Source: Mesorhabditis belari (taxonomy: Eukaryota; Nematoda; Chromadorea; Rhabditida; Rhabditidae). Taken from it: 64,000 bases of DNA. The stretch covers positions 186,001 to 250,000 of the forward strand of contig CAUEEP010000938.1 in the NCBI GenBank assembly GCA_958450365.1, given 5' to 3'. The notes beneath the pieces are model-generated. The model ran no database searches. It had not been told where the DNA came from and was given only the letters and a program-made list of their open reading frames with translations. The position numbers and the translations under genes were made by a program. Shown piece by piece: positions 34,787-50,293 of this stretch; positions within the stretch are counted from its first letter, which is position 1; every line of letters begins with the position of its first letter.

Positions 34787-37700
34787 TTACAGATCATCTT
34801 CCCCAGCACTCATCGATAATCTCTTCTCCAATTCCTCATCATCACCAACTGTTTTCATTGTTGCCAAACGATTCTCTTGTCGATAGAAATGTTTGAAGTT
34901 TGCCACCTGAAAGTAGACTTATTCTTTAAGGTTCAAATAATCTAAGCTGAAATGTTAAATGTTGACTTAGACTTGCTTTAGAATAGACTTATCGATATCG
35001 ATATTTTCGATACGGCAAGGTCATTTTTGACCGTTCAGATCTTGGTTTCTAGAACAGCTATCAATCAGCAAATTGTTTCACTGGAAAGCTAAGAACATCA
35101 GCTTTTGATTGCTATTTTACACATAGCAAATTATCATAGGTGAGTGCCTTAAAAAGCTACAATACTTATCGATAATTTCGATATTGATAAGGTTTATGAA
35201 ATTTACTATAAAAAATTAAAAGTCACTATAAAATAGCAATCAAAAGCTGACATTCTTGACTTTCCAACGATTTTCAGATAGCTGTTCTTGAGCTGAAATC
35301 TGAACGGACATGATATCGATAAGCAACTTTACTTACAATGATTGGTACGGGCAGGGCCAATGTGAGCACTCCAATCAGAGAACACATCGATCCAACGATT
35401 TTCCCCATGATCCCTGTTGGGACAAGATCTCCATATCTAAATCGATTTTTTTTCAAGATGATCAAGCTGACAATCAAACAAATATTTATTAGAAACACTG
35501 ATTGCAACATAAACACTACATGCTTACCCGACTGTCGTCATTGTCACCTAAAAATGATTGGAGAATATTCAAAATAAAGATTTTATGTTTCCTTAACTAA
35601 CCGATCAGCAATTTATTTAAGTTATTTCCTGAAAACTCACCAGGACAAACCAAAAGCTCGCGGGAATCGAGGTGAATTTTGTGTTCGGCTCACTTTGCTC
35701 AGCAAAATACATTCCTGAGGAGAAAAGCACCTGAAAGATTAAAGGGTATTTATTTGAATGCACTTTGTGCTCCGGTAAACGCTCTCTTTCTGGCACCCTT
35801 TCTGGTACACCCCTGAATTTGTTCTTTTAACAACTTTTTACTAGAGATTGAACTCAAAAGCATAAAGAGAACTTTCATTATTAAGTATTTGATCACTTTC
35901 AGAACCAAAAACTAACCAAGGCTATCACCATGAAGAAAATGAGTAGCATGAACTCTTGCACCGATGCTTTAAAAGTTTTGCCGAGGATTTGTAAACCAGC
36001 TGAGTGGCTGAAAAGGCTTTAGTTGAACATTGAATTGCTTTTAGTGGAAAAACATTGATATTTTTCAAATTTGATATGATAAATTCAATAATATTCAATA
36101 ATATTCAATAATATCCAATAATATTCAATAATATTCAATAATATTCAATAATATCCAATCCTTTTGACTCACCGGCTCAGTTTGAATATCCGAAAAACGC
36201 GAACAAGTCGAAGGACCCGAAGAACGGCAAATGACATTGATGAACTCGATTTGCTGGCATCTGCCCTGGAACACTAATCATTTTGCTTTTACACAAAAAT
36301 TTCCAACTTTCAACGAACAAAGTAAGCAGATATGCACCCGGCTAAACAAACTTCAAAAACTCACCAAATGAGATTGACGAAGAATGGGGCAATGGCGACA
36401 AAATCGATAATATTGAGAAAAGAAGTGAGAAATGAGAGTTTATTCGGAGAGGAAATGAATCGAAGGAATAATTCTGAATGTAATATAATTCTTTTTTTTA
36501 TATACAATTAGGTAAATTCTTGTTACAGTACAACAGTTTTCCTACAAATAGTCAGTGCTGCACTCACCAAGCGTAAACCAAATAATGCAAAGAGATTCGA
36601 TCCAAAAGAAAATATTATAGTTTCGCCCATCATCCTAGATTTAGAAATTGTTTCATATTTTAAGCTTATGCAATAAAAATTCAGAAATCCCACTTTTAGC
36701 GGTGGCGTTGGACTCGAAGCATCGTGACCCACGGGATCATTTGCCGGCAATGTCTCCGCACAAAAGCTCACAATACTACTGAAAATTTATAAGATTTAAG
36801 AATATCTATTGGTGTTAAGAAGTTTCGATATATATATATATATGTTGTGTTCGATTTAGATTTCCGTCCGATTTAGATTGAACTTATCGCGGACGTCCAA
36901 TTTAGATTACAGTCTATATCGGACGTCCGATTTAGATTCAATCTAAATCTTATATAGATTGAAGAATAATATAAACATGCTTAATATATGTTCTTAAGCG
37001 TTTTCTGTAGTTTTTAACTTTAATTGGATAATAGTAAGCATTTAATAGGAAAACAAGAAAACAAAAAATTCTCAAAAAAAGACAATAAAATTTCTTTGAA
37101 AAGCGCAGCAAATTGCAAAAAACGCTTAAGAACATATATTAAGCGCGTTTATTATTGTTCGATCTGTATCGGACGTCCGATATAGACTGTAATCAATAAA
37201 AGACCTTTGAAAAATGCAGAAAACTACAGAAAAGGCTTAAGAATATATATTCAACATGTTTATATTATTGTTCAATCTATATAAGACGTATTATTGTTCA
37301 ATCTATATAAGATTTAGATTGAATCTAAATCGGACGGAAATCTAAATCCGACACAACATATATATATAATTAAAAAAAGACTCACGCAAATATCACAAAA
37401 ACGCTGATACAGGCAATCACCCGAGCGCAGAGAGACGAATCGGGAAATTCCATCAATTGCCAGAGTTTTCTCTGAAAGTAAACATTCACTTTTGAGAACT
37501 TTGAAATAATCTACCGTATTTATTCTAATAGAAGCAACTTTGAGAAAGTATTTGAAAAATAGAAACACAGTCTCCAATAGAAGCAACGACCATTAAAATG
37601 CACGGTTTTTACCATACTCCACTGAAATTCCCATATTTATCTACGTTGTTTTAAGCAGAAGTTAAACAAAATAATATTAACACAATTTCTTCTATACGCT

Positions 37701-39228
37701 CTGCAAATATTTCTATCAACAAGAATCCGTTGATGGCTACTTACTTGAATCGAATTCTTGGATCGATTTCGATTGAATTCGTACTTCGATCGAATTCTCC
37801 ACGAGTACTGTAGCCTTTTCCTAGTTTTCAGTTTTTAAAAGTCTTCTCTTAACTTAACTGAAGCTACCCAGAGTCATAATTTTCAGAGAAATTTAATTTC
37901 AAGTTCTTAGGTTGGCGGTTAGCAAGAACTTAAGAAGTTTTTGCCGAGAAACTGGGAAGCCGGGTATTCTTGACTTTGAAACGACCACAAAATTCGGAAG
38001 AACTCCAATAATCCTTAAATTCTTAACCTATTGCAAGCGCCTGACTAGCCATCGACGGGAAAGCCAATTTAAACAAAGGTCTCATTGCGAAAACTTTCAG
38101 CATAAGTTGTGCTTGCCCTTGAAAGCCTTTGGAAAATAAAGGCATAGCCTCTAATAGAAGCAACTCTAAGGAATGATTGAAAAATAAAACTACATATGCT
38201 TCTATTAGAATAAATACGATATGTATGAATTATGAATTATGAATTACTAAGCCTGCAATATACCTGTAACGGATTTTTTGGCATAATCACTTCTTGCGGT
38301 TTCTCGTAACCCTCACTCTTCCAGAACTCCTCAAAAAATTTCTCACCCATCTGGAAAAAGATTGTCAAAAGAATTTGTTATGCTGTTTCACATATCTTTC
38401 CCGGATTTACCTCAAAAAATCGCATCTCTCGTAGAAAAATATCGATTGGAACACTCTCGGGTCTTTTCACTCGGCCATGAGATTGGTAGATGTAAAGGAT
38501 TGACTCGAAACTGAATGGAAAACATTTTGGCTTTATAACTGGCTAGTAAAGGCTTTATAACTGGCTTTATAACTGGCTAGTAAAGGGGGAAAATGAATGG
38601 CTCTTTTCTTGAACATGGATAGTTTATTGGTGTAAACACATACGCGGATCTGGATCGATCAAAGAAATATTCGTTTGTGCTCGGATTCCAGTAACGAGAT
38701 CGCTTGTTTGTATCACCCAACAGTGTTTCTCGATATCTGCAAATATATCATTTATATCCAGCCGAAAAATCCTCAATATTTTTACCTGGCAAGTGTCCTT
38801 TCATAAGTCTGAAATCGGAGTCCACTCACGTTGATTGTGACGATCTCGTGGTGAATGGGAGCATCGAATTCTTCGTGATAACACTCCGATGTTGTGGCTC
38901 TACAATGTATGACTCAAACAAATAGCTGCACATTTTGAAAGCAATGATGTTTTTTGAATCTTGAGATTGAACTAGATTTCCTTTATCGTTACCTCATTGG
39001 ACTTCCTATCCTCGAGCCGGTCTCTTTCAACAATCCTCCATTCGCTCCATCACCTGATCGTGGCCTGAAGTTTTGGCTTGTTTTTAAAATCTTATTATAT
39101 TGTGGTATTCATCTAGTTTTAAAAACTTACAATGAACTTTCTTGACAAACAAAGCTAAGCGTGGTGGCTGGGGATTTTATGGAAAGACTCGATGAGTCAG
39201 ACGATTGCCTTCTCGTCGTTCGTGGCAT
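34787..39228 (-). CDS. Shaker-type (Kv1) voltage-gated potassium channel alpha subunit
   Basis: About 13 exons. The N-terminus is [14 protein letters not shown], then the T1 tetramerisation domain: [19 protein letters not shown] (about 38860-38800), [16 protein letters not shown] then [23 protein letters not shown] and [15 protein letters not shown]1 is [18 protein letters not shown]2 [15 protein letters not shown]3 [18 protein letters not shown]4 [17 protein letters not shown] then KLSRHS, S5 [19 protein letters not shown]. The pore is [19 protein letters not shown] and S6 ends [12 protein letters not shown]. The selectivity filter TVGYGD and the S6 PVP hinge are intact. The C-terminus is short ([11 protein letters not shown]). 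The expected role is a delayed-rectifier or A-type channel in neuron or muscle membrane. A tiny exon encodes TMTTVG alone. A second possible 5' exon lies at 42339-42465. Confidence 0.95.
36083..36160. repeat. 10-bp tandem repeat (attcaataat)
   Basis: About eight head-to-tail copies of attcaataat or atccaataat, intronic in the Kv gene. Confidence 0.85.
36831..37370. mobile_element. Foldback element in the S1-S2 intron of the Kv gene
   Basis: Ends atatgttgtgttcgatt and the inverted aatccgacacaacatat, within short (at)n tracts. Long inverted arms contain cggacgtccgattta and its complements. It is a diverged relative of the 14551-15557 element (both carry atcgcgga and gatttagatt/gatttggatt words). 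No coding capacity. Confidence 0.75.
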
Positions 39229-42200
39229 ATTTCATTCAAAAAGTTGCCTTTAATTGGGTAAATTCTTTAAAACGTTTTGTTTTGTAGAAAGAAAAAGGAA
39301 AACGAAGGCATTGATTGGATAGATCGCTAGAAATCTGCAGAAATGTTAGGCATAATCTCGACTTTCTGATATCTTTTCAATAAAAAACACTGTTGTTTAT
39401 CAAATTGTTTCAAATCAAATCATCAGTTTGTTTATCGAATAAGTGTGACTTTATAAAAAGCTTAGAGTAAATAAGTGGATAAAAGTATGAAGAGGATAAA
39501 GCTGTGAATGAGTATCGAAGTGACACCTGTGATATCTCTGATAGATCAAGAGTGAAATCAAGAGAGATATTGGGTTTTCATAAGAACGAACGTGTGGAGA
39601 TTGGCAAGGAAGGGCTGGGGAAAGGTGATGGGAAAAGCTAGAAAGGATGGGTTGCTTTGGAAGGGGAATGGATGAACGAACAGCTGTTACCGGGACTCAT
39701 GAAGGCCTCCCCTTTTCCACCACCCTCTCCCCTCGAATCCCATCCTCCGGAAATATCACAAGTCATTCCATCAATGACCCATCCCTCCCTCCCCTCCTCC
39801 ACCACCCGGTGTCCCCCTTCTCATTCTCAAAACTCTTCAATACACACTAGAAATGTCAAACTTTTGAACATGTCTTTGAATGACAAGCTTTTTTGTGATT
39901 CAAGCATGCAAGCAACTGGCAGAGAAACGAGGGACGTGGATAAACAAAGTTATTTACCTCTTAAACTAGCCGTTCTACATAAAATAAAAGTTATAGCTAG
40001 GCAGCTTGTCGTTTGCTTGTCGTTTGTCGCTGTCGCTTGTCGTTCACAGCTTGTCGTTTGCGAATATTAAACTATATTTGCAAACGCGAACCTAATCTTA
40101 AACTACTGAAAATTAAGCTTGTCATATTATAGAATAAATAAACTAAAACTAGAAACGTTCAACGAAAATTTTGAGATCAACAGATCTAACATACTAGATT
40201 GGCAAAAAAGTCCTGAGATCTTTCACCCTTCTCTTTCTAAACCTCTGGAAGTTCACTGGGTTTACTAACTCTAGTATACTAGTATTGACCACTGAAATAT
40301 CATCAAAAAATATTGTTGTCTTTTTGTAACTTTTGGAAGCAACCCAAAATTAGGTCATAGACCATTCCAGACATGTCTCTCTATTTTAACTCTAAAAATC
40401 TATTAAGATCACCTCATGAAAAAGATAATAATTATGATCCAGTCCAGGGTCTAATCAGCTTCCGTTTATAAGAAAAGAGTACAGCCCAATAATTGGAAAG
40501 ATGTCGTACTTGCAAATAGTCAATACCTTAGATAAATAGCCGTGGTTTTTAAGAAATTGTAATGCAAAAAGAGCTCAAGACATTCTCAAGACAGCTCAAG
40601 CTCAAGACAGAGCCTTAATATTTTGAGGTCTCAAGATAAGAATTGCCAAACACGCAAGTGTCACCTAAAGCAAGACTTCATCAATCACAGAATTCGAGTT
40701 CAATTAATTAATCTGGACAAGATTCAAAATGAAAATGAAAATATTCTGATGAATTTGTGAGTTTTAGAGAACCATCGAGATATGGCAAAAAAACCATAGA
40801 GATATGGCTTTTGTGAGGTGTGAAGAGAAATATAATGGGGTCGAATTTCAAGAAAGGGGCCAATGGATGTTGAAATTGAGAGGAACAAGAAAAATTCTAG
40901 AAAAACCTTTTCAAGTAAGATAAATTTCCAACAAAAGTCAACAGATCAACTTGTAAATGCAAAAGTTTTGTAGAAAAGTTAGGGGTTTAGTTTAGCTTTC
41001 TCTTTGTAAGCTATTTTGGCTTTCTCTGCCAGTTTCAAAATTTGACAACTGAAATTTATGTGAGAATATTATGAGAAGTAGTTGAAAGTGTTAGTGCGGA
41101 TGAAATGTTAAAACAGAGCTGATGAAAGTGAGAAAGAGATCCATCTAAAAGCATTTCTCAGTGGGGTACGGGAATCGATGGTTACACATACACATTCACC
41201 CTCCTTTTGGCTCTTCTGGGTCTCCCCGTTCATTTTGCCTTTTCCCAACAAATGTGTGTGCCTCGTGTGGGTTTTTTTTGTCTTTTCGTCTCCCCGTAAT
41301 GGCATCGGATGGATCTCTTGCTCTGAAGCGAAATGTGCATAAATTTTTTCCTGGACTAGCTGATCGAAAGCTAAATGGTCGTTTCGTTTCCGGCAAAAAG
41401 ACTTGATGACCTAGGCTGGGGAAAAGAGCACGTGTGTGGGCTCATTTTGAGTTTCTGAGGGAAAACATTGGTCAATGGAGTCAATGGAGTCAATTGTATA
41501 ATAGATATTAGATATATAAGGTAAAAGTCTTCTCAGTTTTCTGAGAGGTTAATGAAGTCTTCTCGTCTGTAGGAAAATTCAAAGTATCTGTAAACGAATT
41601 AGATCTTATTGCCATGCCCAAATTTGCCCTATATTTAATCTTTTTGTACCTGTGTTTCCTAACTGTAGTCTTACTGTACTATTTTACTTTAGTTTTCTTT
41701 CTTTTTTGTGAAAGTATTGTAGCAATATGTTATATGCGATTATGATTATCTGATTCGCTTCTATTCACCCCTGAATAAAGTATACATATAATTGTATAAT
41801 AAATATTAGATATATAAGGTAAAAGTCTTCTCAGTTTTCTGAGAGGTTAATGAAGTAATGAAGGTTTGAGCAATGAAGCAAAGTAAAGTAAAGTTTGAGT
41901 TTGAGTTTGAGTAAAGTAGTAGTAATGAAAGTTTGAAATAGGATTTGAAGGCGAGATCAAGACTATCTTGCAGAGTTTTTTTCAAAAGAAATCACGGAAA
42001 TACGCCTAAAGATTAATAAAATGGATTTTAAAAATGAGGTTCAAGGAGGCTTTTGCCCCAAATGTTAAATGGATTCTTCGGGTGAAAGAAAATGAATCTA
42101 ATGCAATTATCTCATCAATTCTAAAGATTAAGAGTTTTATGTATAAAAATTCGATGTTCAACTTTGCAAAATCTAGCCAGTGCCGTTTTTTAATGGGTTG

Positions 42201-42338
42201 CAAGTTTGGTGTCACTATCAGTTTACAAGTCCAACATGAGATCCAGCCGGATCGAGTTACTCAACTTGGATAGAAGCACAAAGATTTGATTATTTTAGTT
42301 TAGCGATTTTAGTTTTTACTCTTTTTCATGTTTCTAAC
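39229..42338. other. Upstream region of the Kv gene, or intron of a longer transcript
   Basis: No convincing exon. It holds a 67 bp direct repeat (41492-41558 and 41790-41856), cttgtcgtttgc repeats at about 40004-40055, and a C-rich patch at 39700-39830. The 137-codon + frame at 39657 has Ser/Pro-rich composition and no support. If the exon at 42339 belongs to the Kv gene, this is a 3 kb intron. Confidence 0.45.
41492..41856. repeat. 67-bp direct repeats 298 bp apart
   Basis: aattgtataatagatatt to gagaggttaatgaagt occurs at 41492-41558 and again with one difference at 41790-41856. The spacer ends in an aataaa-containing tract (about 41773). It could be a small segmental duplication or the ends of a tiny retroelement. 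No coding capacity. Confidence 0.7.
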
Positions 42339-42465
42339 CTGATTCGAAAGAGATTCTGAAGACGGAATTGCTTTCGAATTCTGCGAGGCGTTCGCTCGTC
42401 GTCGGAGTCGCCGCCGATCACCCCCGAGGCACCGAGCATTCCCACCGATGATCTTTCGTTCGCCT
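42339..42465 (-). other. Possible alternative upstream coding exon of the Kv gene
   Basis: An isolated exon-like stretch between acceptor tatctttcag and donor AG|gttaga. The frame encodes NERSSVGMLGASGVIGGDSD and RTPRRIRKQFRLQNLFRIR with GC-ending codons. Its end phase (two bases, AG) matches the T1-domain exon of the Kv gene, which begins A|GCC. It could be an alternative N-terminal exon of the channel, or an exon of another leftward gene. Confidence 0.45.
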
Positions 42466-42746
42466 CTGAAAGATATTCTAGACAAAAATTTTTATTATAA
42501 TGAATGAACGAAAACTAGACAAAGAAGTTACTAAACAAAGTAAAGTTACAAAAAAACAAAGAAGTGGTTAGGATCTGAATCGTACTCAAAAAGTCCCGTT
42601 GGACACTCAAATGTGCCACAAACTCAGTTTAGTTATTGAAATTCAAATTCAATCGTAAAATAATGGACTGTAGTATAATTGCTAACAATTACTACTAAAC
42701 TCTGGCTTATTTAAACTATGCGTTGACCCAAATTGCCATTGCTATG

Positions 42747-42789
42747 CCAGCAGTTAATCCCAGCGTTTAGCCGGGGGTTAACTGCTGGT
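42747..42789. repeat. Short hairpin
   Basis: ccagcagttaa is matched inverted by ttaactgctgg across about 20 bases. It is probably a small palindromic relic; it has no run of T to suggest a terminator. Confidence 0.5.
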
Positions 42790-43227
42790 TTCACTTAAAC
42801 ACTACTAAAGCAATCAATTCAAAAAAAACATGGATAAATGAGAGAGAAAATGGAAAGATGTGTGGGTGCCAATAGAAGGAGAAGCGGTCCCTTTACGAGA
42901 AAAAGGATGGTGGAAGGGAGGGGGGGCTTATTACCGCAAGCCCCGTTGTCTTGCTCTCTTTCAGCATCCATCAAAGCCTTCCCCTTCCCACCCAACACAC
43001 CAAAGGAAACGAATTTCACCCCCTCCCTTTCCTTTGTGCTTTTCTCTTACTTATCCCCCATTTCTAAGGTAAAACCAAAAAAGTCCCCTTTGCACCCCTC
43101 TTTGACTCCAAATTTGAAAGCGAGTCAGCTCCTTTTTCTGAAAAGCTCTTCTCGAAAATTTTCCCCAATTTATCCCCCTCATTACATGTCTTTTGACGAA
43201 ATTGACGAAAATTTTGGCTACTGGTGA

Positions 43228-43334
43228 AAAGCTTTACTTTTAAAGCTTTACTTTCAAAGCTTTACTTTTAAAGCTTTACTTTTAAAGCTTTACTTTCAAA
43301 GCTTTACTTTCAAAGCTTTACTTTCAAAGCTTTA
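43228..43334. repeat. 14-bp tandem repeat (aaagctttacttty)
   Basis: Between seven and eight head-to-tail copies, alternating ...tttt and ...tttc. Each copy contains the palindrome aaagcttt. Confidence 0.95.
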
Positions 43335-43987
43335 ACTGTGGCCATCGATTTGATTATTCAATGAAAACTTGTCAAATCTCAAGTATCTCAAGTATTTAAT
43401 TCAAGCATTCAAGGAATTTATTTGTAAACATCTGAAATTGATCCAATCCAATTCAAATCCAAATCCAAAACCACGTACATTAATAATAAAGCAATCAAGC
43501 CGAAAGATCAGTTTTTACAAAGGTAATCTCGCAAAACGCAGAGAAAACAACAATTTTTCTTTCTAAGGTTTTTAAGGTGTTATTTTATGGGAACAAAAGA
43601 GAGCATCGGGATTGACGGGAAAAGAAGAAAGGGTCGTCGAGATTGGAGAACCCCGAATTTCCATTGACTCTCCGCCTCATAGAAGGAAAGATTCAAGAAC
43701 AGGAAAAAAAAATGACGCAAAAAGGAAAAGAGCCGTCAAAAGATGCAAGAGTGAGAGAAGGATAAAGGGGGAAAGAACGAACAGGAGGAGATTTGCAAGC
43801 ATCTCAGGAGATCTCAGACAGGAAAGCTAGGTAAACTGAAGTTTATTGGTTTCAGAGTCAGTAAGAATAGCGACAGTAGCGCTCAAAATGATTTGTTTTT
43901 TAGTTTTTTAGATTTAACCATCAAGAACTCAAGCAATCATCTTAAAACTTTGCAGATAAGGCGAAAATATTTTCACTAGTGTATATA

Positions 43988-44254
43988 CCGTAAATACTGT
44001 AATAGTACCCCACCCCCCTCGTACAGTCGCGTCGTCGCTAGTCGCAAAAGTTTTTTAGTATTTTTCAAAGCGCCCGTACTTTCAAAAAATGCGTCTTTGG
44101 TATCAAAAAATAGCCCTGAAATTCAGGGCTATTTTTTGATATCTAAGCGCACATTGTAGCATAAACCAGTGTCGAGAAAAGCTCGTTCAAAGATAGACTA
44201 CCCAACACTCCGCACCGTCATTATGGGGGTGGGGTACTATTACAGTATTTACGG
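43988..44254. mobile_element. TA-inserting MITE, copy 3
   Basis: 267 bp, same ends (ccgtaaatactg) and interior as copies 1 and 2, same orientation as copy 2, flanked by TA. Internal tcaaaaaatagccctga palindrome intact. Confidence 0.9.
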
Positions 44255-44334
44255 TAAGTTAAAAGAGGTTCTTTTGATTTAACAGTTGCTTTAGAAGTAA
44301 CTTTTTTCCAGATAATAGCAAAACCATGAAAGTA

Positions 44335-45080
44335 CCGTATTTCTTCGAAAAGAAGACCGGTCTCGAATACAAGATCGTCTCGAATATAAGACCAGATAGC
44401 AAAAAGAATATAAGACCAATCTTTTATTCGAGGTATCACTTATTTTCTATTTTGCGTTGCGCTAAAATTACCGAAAAAAAATTATCCGAAATGAGAAAAG
44501 TAGGCCCAAAAGTGTAGTTTTATTCCGTTTCGTATTTTTCTGATGTTTTTCATATTTTATTGCGTTGATCCAACAGTTCTTAGAACAAAAGTCAAACGAA
44601 AGGCCTACTCATCAGCATTCAGACTCGAAGCTTTTCGTTTTTCAAAGGAGAAACTGTTGAAAATGGTTGTTGCAAGAGGATATTGCGTGATTGGAGGGAA
44701 AACTAACAAAACTCTGATATAAAGTCGACTATGATGCGGATAAAAACAATGGTTATGAGAGTGAAAACGATTCGATTTCGAGCTTGAAGGCGTTTGAAGG
44801 TGTTTTAGATGACGATCTTTGCTTGGGAACGACTACGAATCAAGTAGCGATGAAGGATAATTATTTAGCCTAAAATTTACGTGCTTTTTTCCTTTTTCGA
44901 AGTTCTTTTGTTACAGATTGTTGTTACATACATAGGTGTTGTTCTTAAGTTTTGTCGTTAACGTGTTCCAATAGATTTTTATAAAGAATAAATATAAATA
45001 AAAATATATAAATAATAAACAAATTTATAGGGGGGTGATCGAAAAGATAGAAGACCAGTCTTCTATTCAAAGAAAAACGG
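44335..45080. mobile_element. Pogo/Tc1-like element with transposase-tail relic
   Basis: Inverted ends ccgtatttcttcgaaaag / ttctattcaaagaaaaacgg of about 28 bp, flanked by TA. The ends are followed by repeated ataagacc-type words. An internal frame near 44725-44870 reads VDYDADKNNGYESEN, SSLKAFEGVLDDDLCLG and a stop, an acidic tail like that of Tigger/pogo transposases (inference). The DDE core is missing, so the element is dead. Confidence 0.65.
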
Positions 45081-45082
45081 TA

Positions 45083-45192
45083 TGCAGAACGCTACGAATG
45101 CAGAACGCTACGAATGCAGAACGCTACGAATGCAGAACGCTACGAATGCAGAACGCTACGAATGCAGAACGCTACGAATGCAGAACGCTACG
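45083..45192. repeat. 16-bp minisatellite (atgcagaacgctacga)
   Basis: About seven near-identical head-to-tail units start directly at the right-hand end of the 44335-45080 element. The coding frames across it (NATNAERYECRTLRM) are repeat artefacts. Confidence 0.95.
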
Positions 45193-45755
45193 GTGCACAA
45201 ATCATTTTGAGTGCTACTGTGTGTAGAGCCATTTTTGAACATAACTTAAGCACTTATATTTGTAAAATCATATTTCAGATTGAAAAGTCATATATCAGAA
45301 AGGTGTGAGACTGAAAAATGTAATCTTTATTTAAAATCAATGGAAGCTAATTACTTGTTATTTTGTTTAAAAATATGAGCAAATAAAATTGGAGAAAGAC
45401 GAGAAGAAGACCTATGAGAGAACAAGGGATTCCCCATTAAATCAATGCGACAAATCTTTCAAAAGCACTCGAAAAATCAAATGTGAAGGGGGGATTTGTG
45501 TAGCTTGAAAAAGAAAGGGAGAATTGAGAGTGAGAATCGATGTCTTTTCGAGTGTTTCCCCGGGGATTCATTCAACAACAACAACACCCATCTTTCTGAA
45601 TACAGCTGCTAATGTTTGATATGGTGTTTTGAAAAGAATAACGACAATAACAAAATGAAGATTTTTTGAAAACTATTTAGAATGAAACACTCATTACGCA
45701 ATAATTTATTCACAGATTTTAATGAGATCTCAATGACCAGTGGCAAGAAAGTGAC
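45193..45755. other. 3' flank of the MAP kinase gene
   Basis: AT-rich and purine-rich sequence without exon signals. Nothing specific seen. Confidence 0.4.
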
Positions 45756-48957
<3,202 letters not shown>

Positions 48958-50293
48958 ATTTCTCGTGTCGGGTGTGAGTGAGTGCTACCGAATCATGTGA
49001 CTTCCCGAAATGCCTAGATCTTTCCTGTGATCGATAAATGAACAAATGGTATGAATCAATATGTAGCAAAAATCAATTTCAAGTGATGAAAAAAAAAAGA
49101 GAGCACACAAAAAAGGAGGGGAATTCGATTTTCCTCGCGATCAATCAGCCCAAGAAAGAGTGGTGATGAAAATTTGTGAAAAAGAGAGAAAAAAAACGAT
49201 GACTGATAAGGAAAATTCTTTGGATTTACACTAAATCCAAGAAATTTGACTATTTATTGAAGGTATTAAAATATAAATTTTAAAAATTTATGTGAAGTGT
49301 GAGTGTTTGAAATTTCTCTCGACATGCGTACAACAGAGAAGAAGAGTGGTTGGTCGTCTTCTCTTCTTCTTTTCTCTTTTAGTGATATTTCTCAATTTCT
49401 TGTCTTTTTGCTAAAAGAATGGATGAGAGAAAAAAAAGGCGTGTGTGGAAGAAAAGAGAAAAGTGGAAAAGAAAAAGATCGACACAAGGTCAATACTGAC
49501 AACTAATTTAGCACACCCTCTCTTTCTATTCGATTCATTTTTTTTCTTTTCCTACTCACATTCATCCATGATTTCCATTTGACCGTTTCATTCTCCAAAT
49601 ACAAGAGTCTAACAGACTCACCCAATGAAATTCATAAAAACACCATTGCTGGCATACTGATAGTGAGATTTATATTTTTCAACAAGTATTATTTTTTTAT
49701 GTAAGTTGATGTGCACGCCAGAAAGGGTTTTAAAGATTTGAGTGCACAAGACCAAGAGTTTGGTCTTGGTCACGCAAATGAGAACGGGAAAAGTTCTACC
49801 GTAGTCACAAATCCCACCGTAAGTGTTACCAACCGCAATGTTAGACAATTTTTTATTAGCAGTAAATGTTAACAATGATAAAAACTTTGAAAGACTATGC
49901 CAAATGGATTCCCAAGTTTAAAGATCATATCCTCCCCAATGCAAAGATCAGAAAGATTTGTAACATTGAATCGAAACAACAAGGGTGGACTTGACAAAAG
50001 AAATGTTCACTAGAAAGGCAGGTTCGCCAGTTCAAGCGTATCACAAACAATTACAATCGACGCAAATACGAATGAATAGGAGTCGAATGCAAAAATAGGT
50101 AATCTTATTTACAAACCGGTATCGTTTCGCTCAAAAAAACTGCGCTTTGATCGAGAAGTCAAAAGAAAAAGAATCCCAAGCACCAATCTCAAAGTGCTTT
50201 TTGCACATAAACCACTCCATACACAGGATAAAAACTATTACATTTCCAAAATACATTTTAACTTATAATAACCAGAAAAACAAACAAAAAATT
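48958..50293. other. Spacer between the MAP kinase and SUZ-domain genes
   Basis: AT-rich and purine-rich. It is the promoter side of the kinase gene and the 3' flank of the SUZ gene. The frame at 49303-49506 is Lys/Ser-rich and unsupported. Confidence 0.4.

Larger units (their letters stand above)
42466..43987. other. Spacer left of MITE copy 3
   Basis: The + frames at 42838-43227, 43369 and 43612 are Pro/Phe-rich or Lys/Arg-rich and unsupported by splice sites or family resemblance. Apart from the hairpin and the 14-bp repeat, nothing is seen. Confidence 0.4.

Noticed and set aside
39647..40070. Two long overlapping plus frames upstream of the Kv gene
   Set aside because: Ser/Pro-rich, frames overlap each other, no splice sites or family resemblance; the sequence is C-rich spacer.
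42838..43227. 129-codon plus-strand frame
   Set aside because: Pro/Ser/Lys-rich composition, overlaps other frames of the same sequence, no exon borders or homology pattern.
43228..43334. CRISPR-like array
   Set aside because: The repeats are contiguous 14-bp units without spacers, a plain tandem repeat in a eukaryote.
45035..45308. Repetitive plus-strand peptides (NAERYEC repeats)
   Set aside because: Arise from the 16-bp minisatellite.
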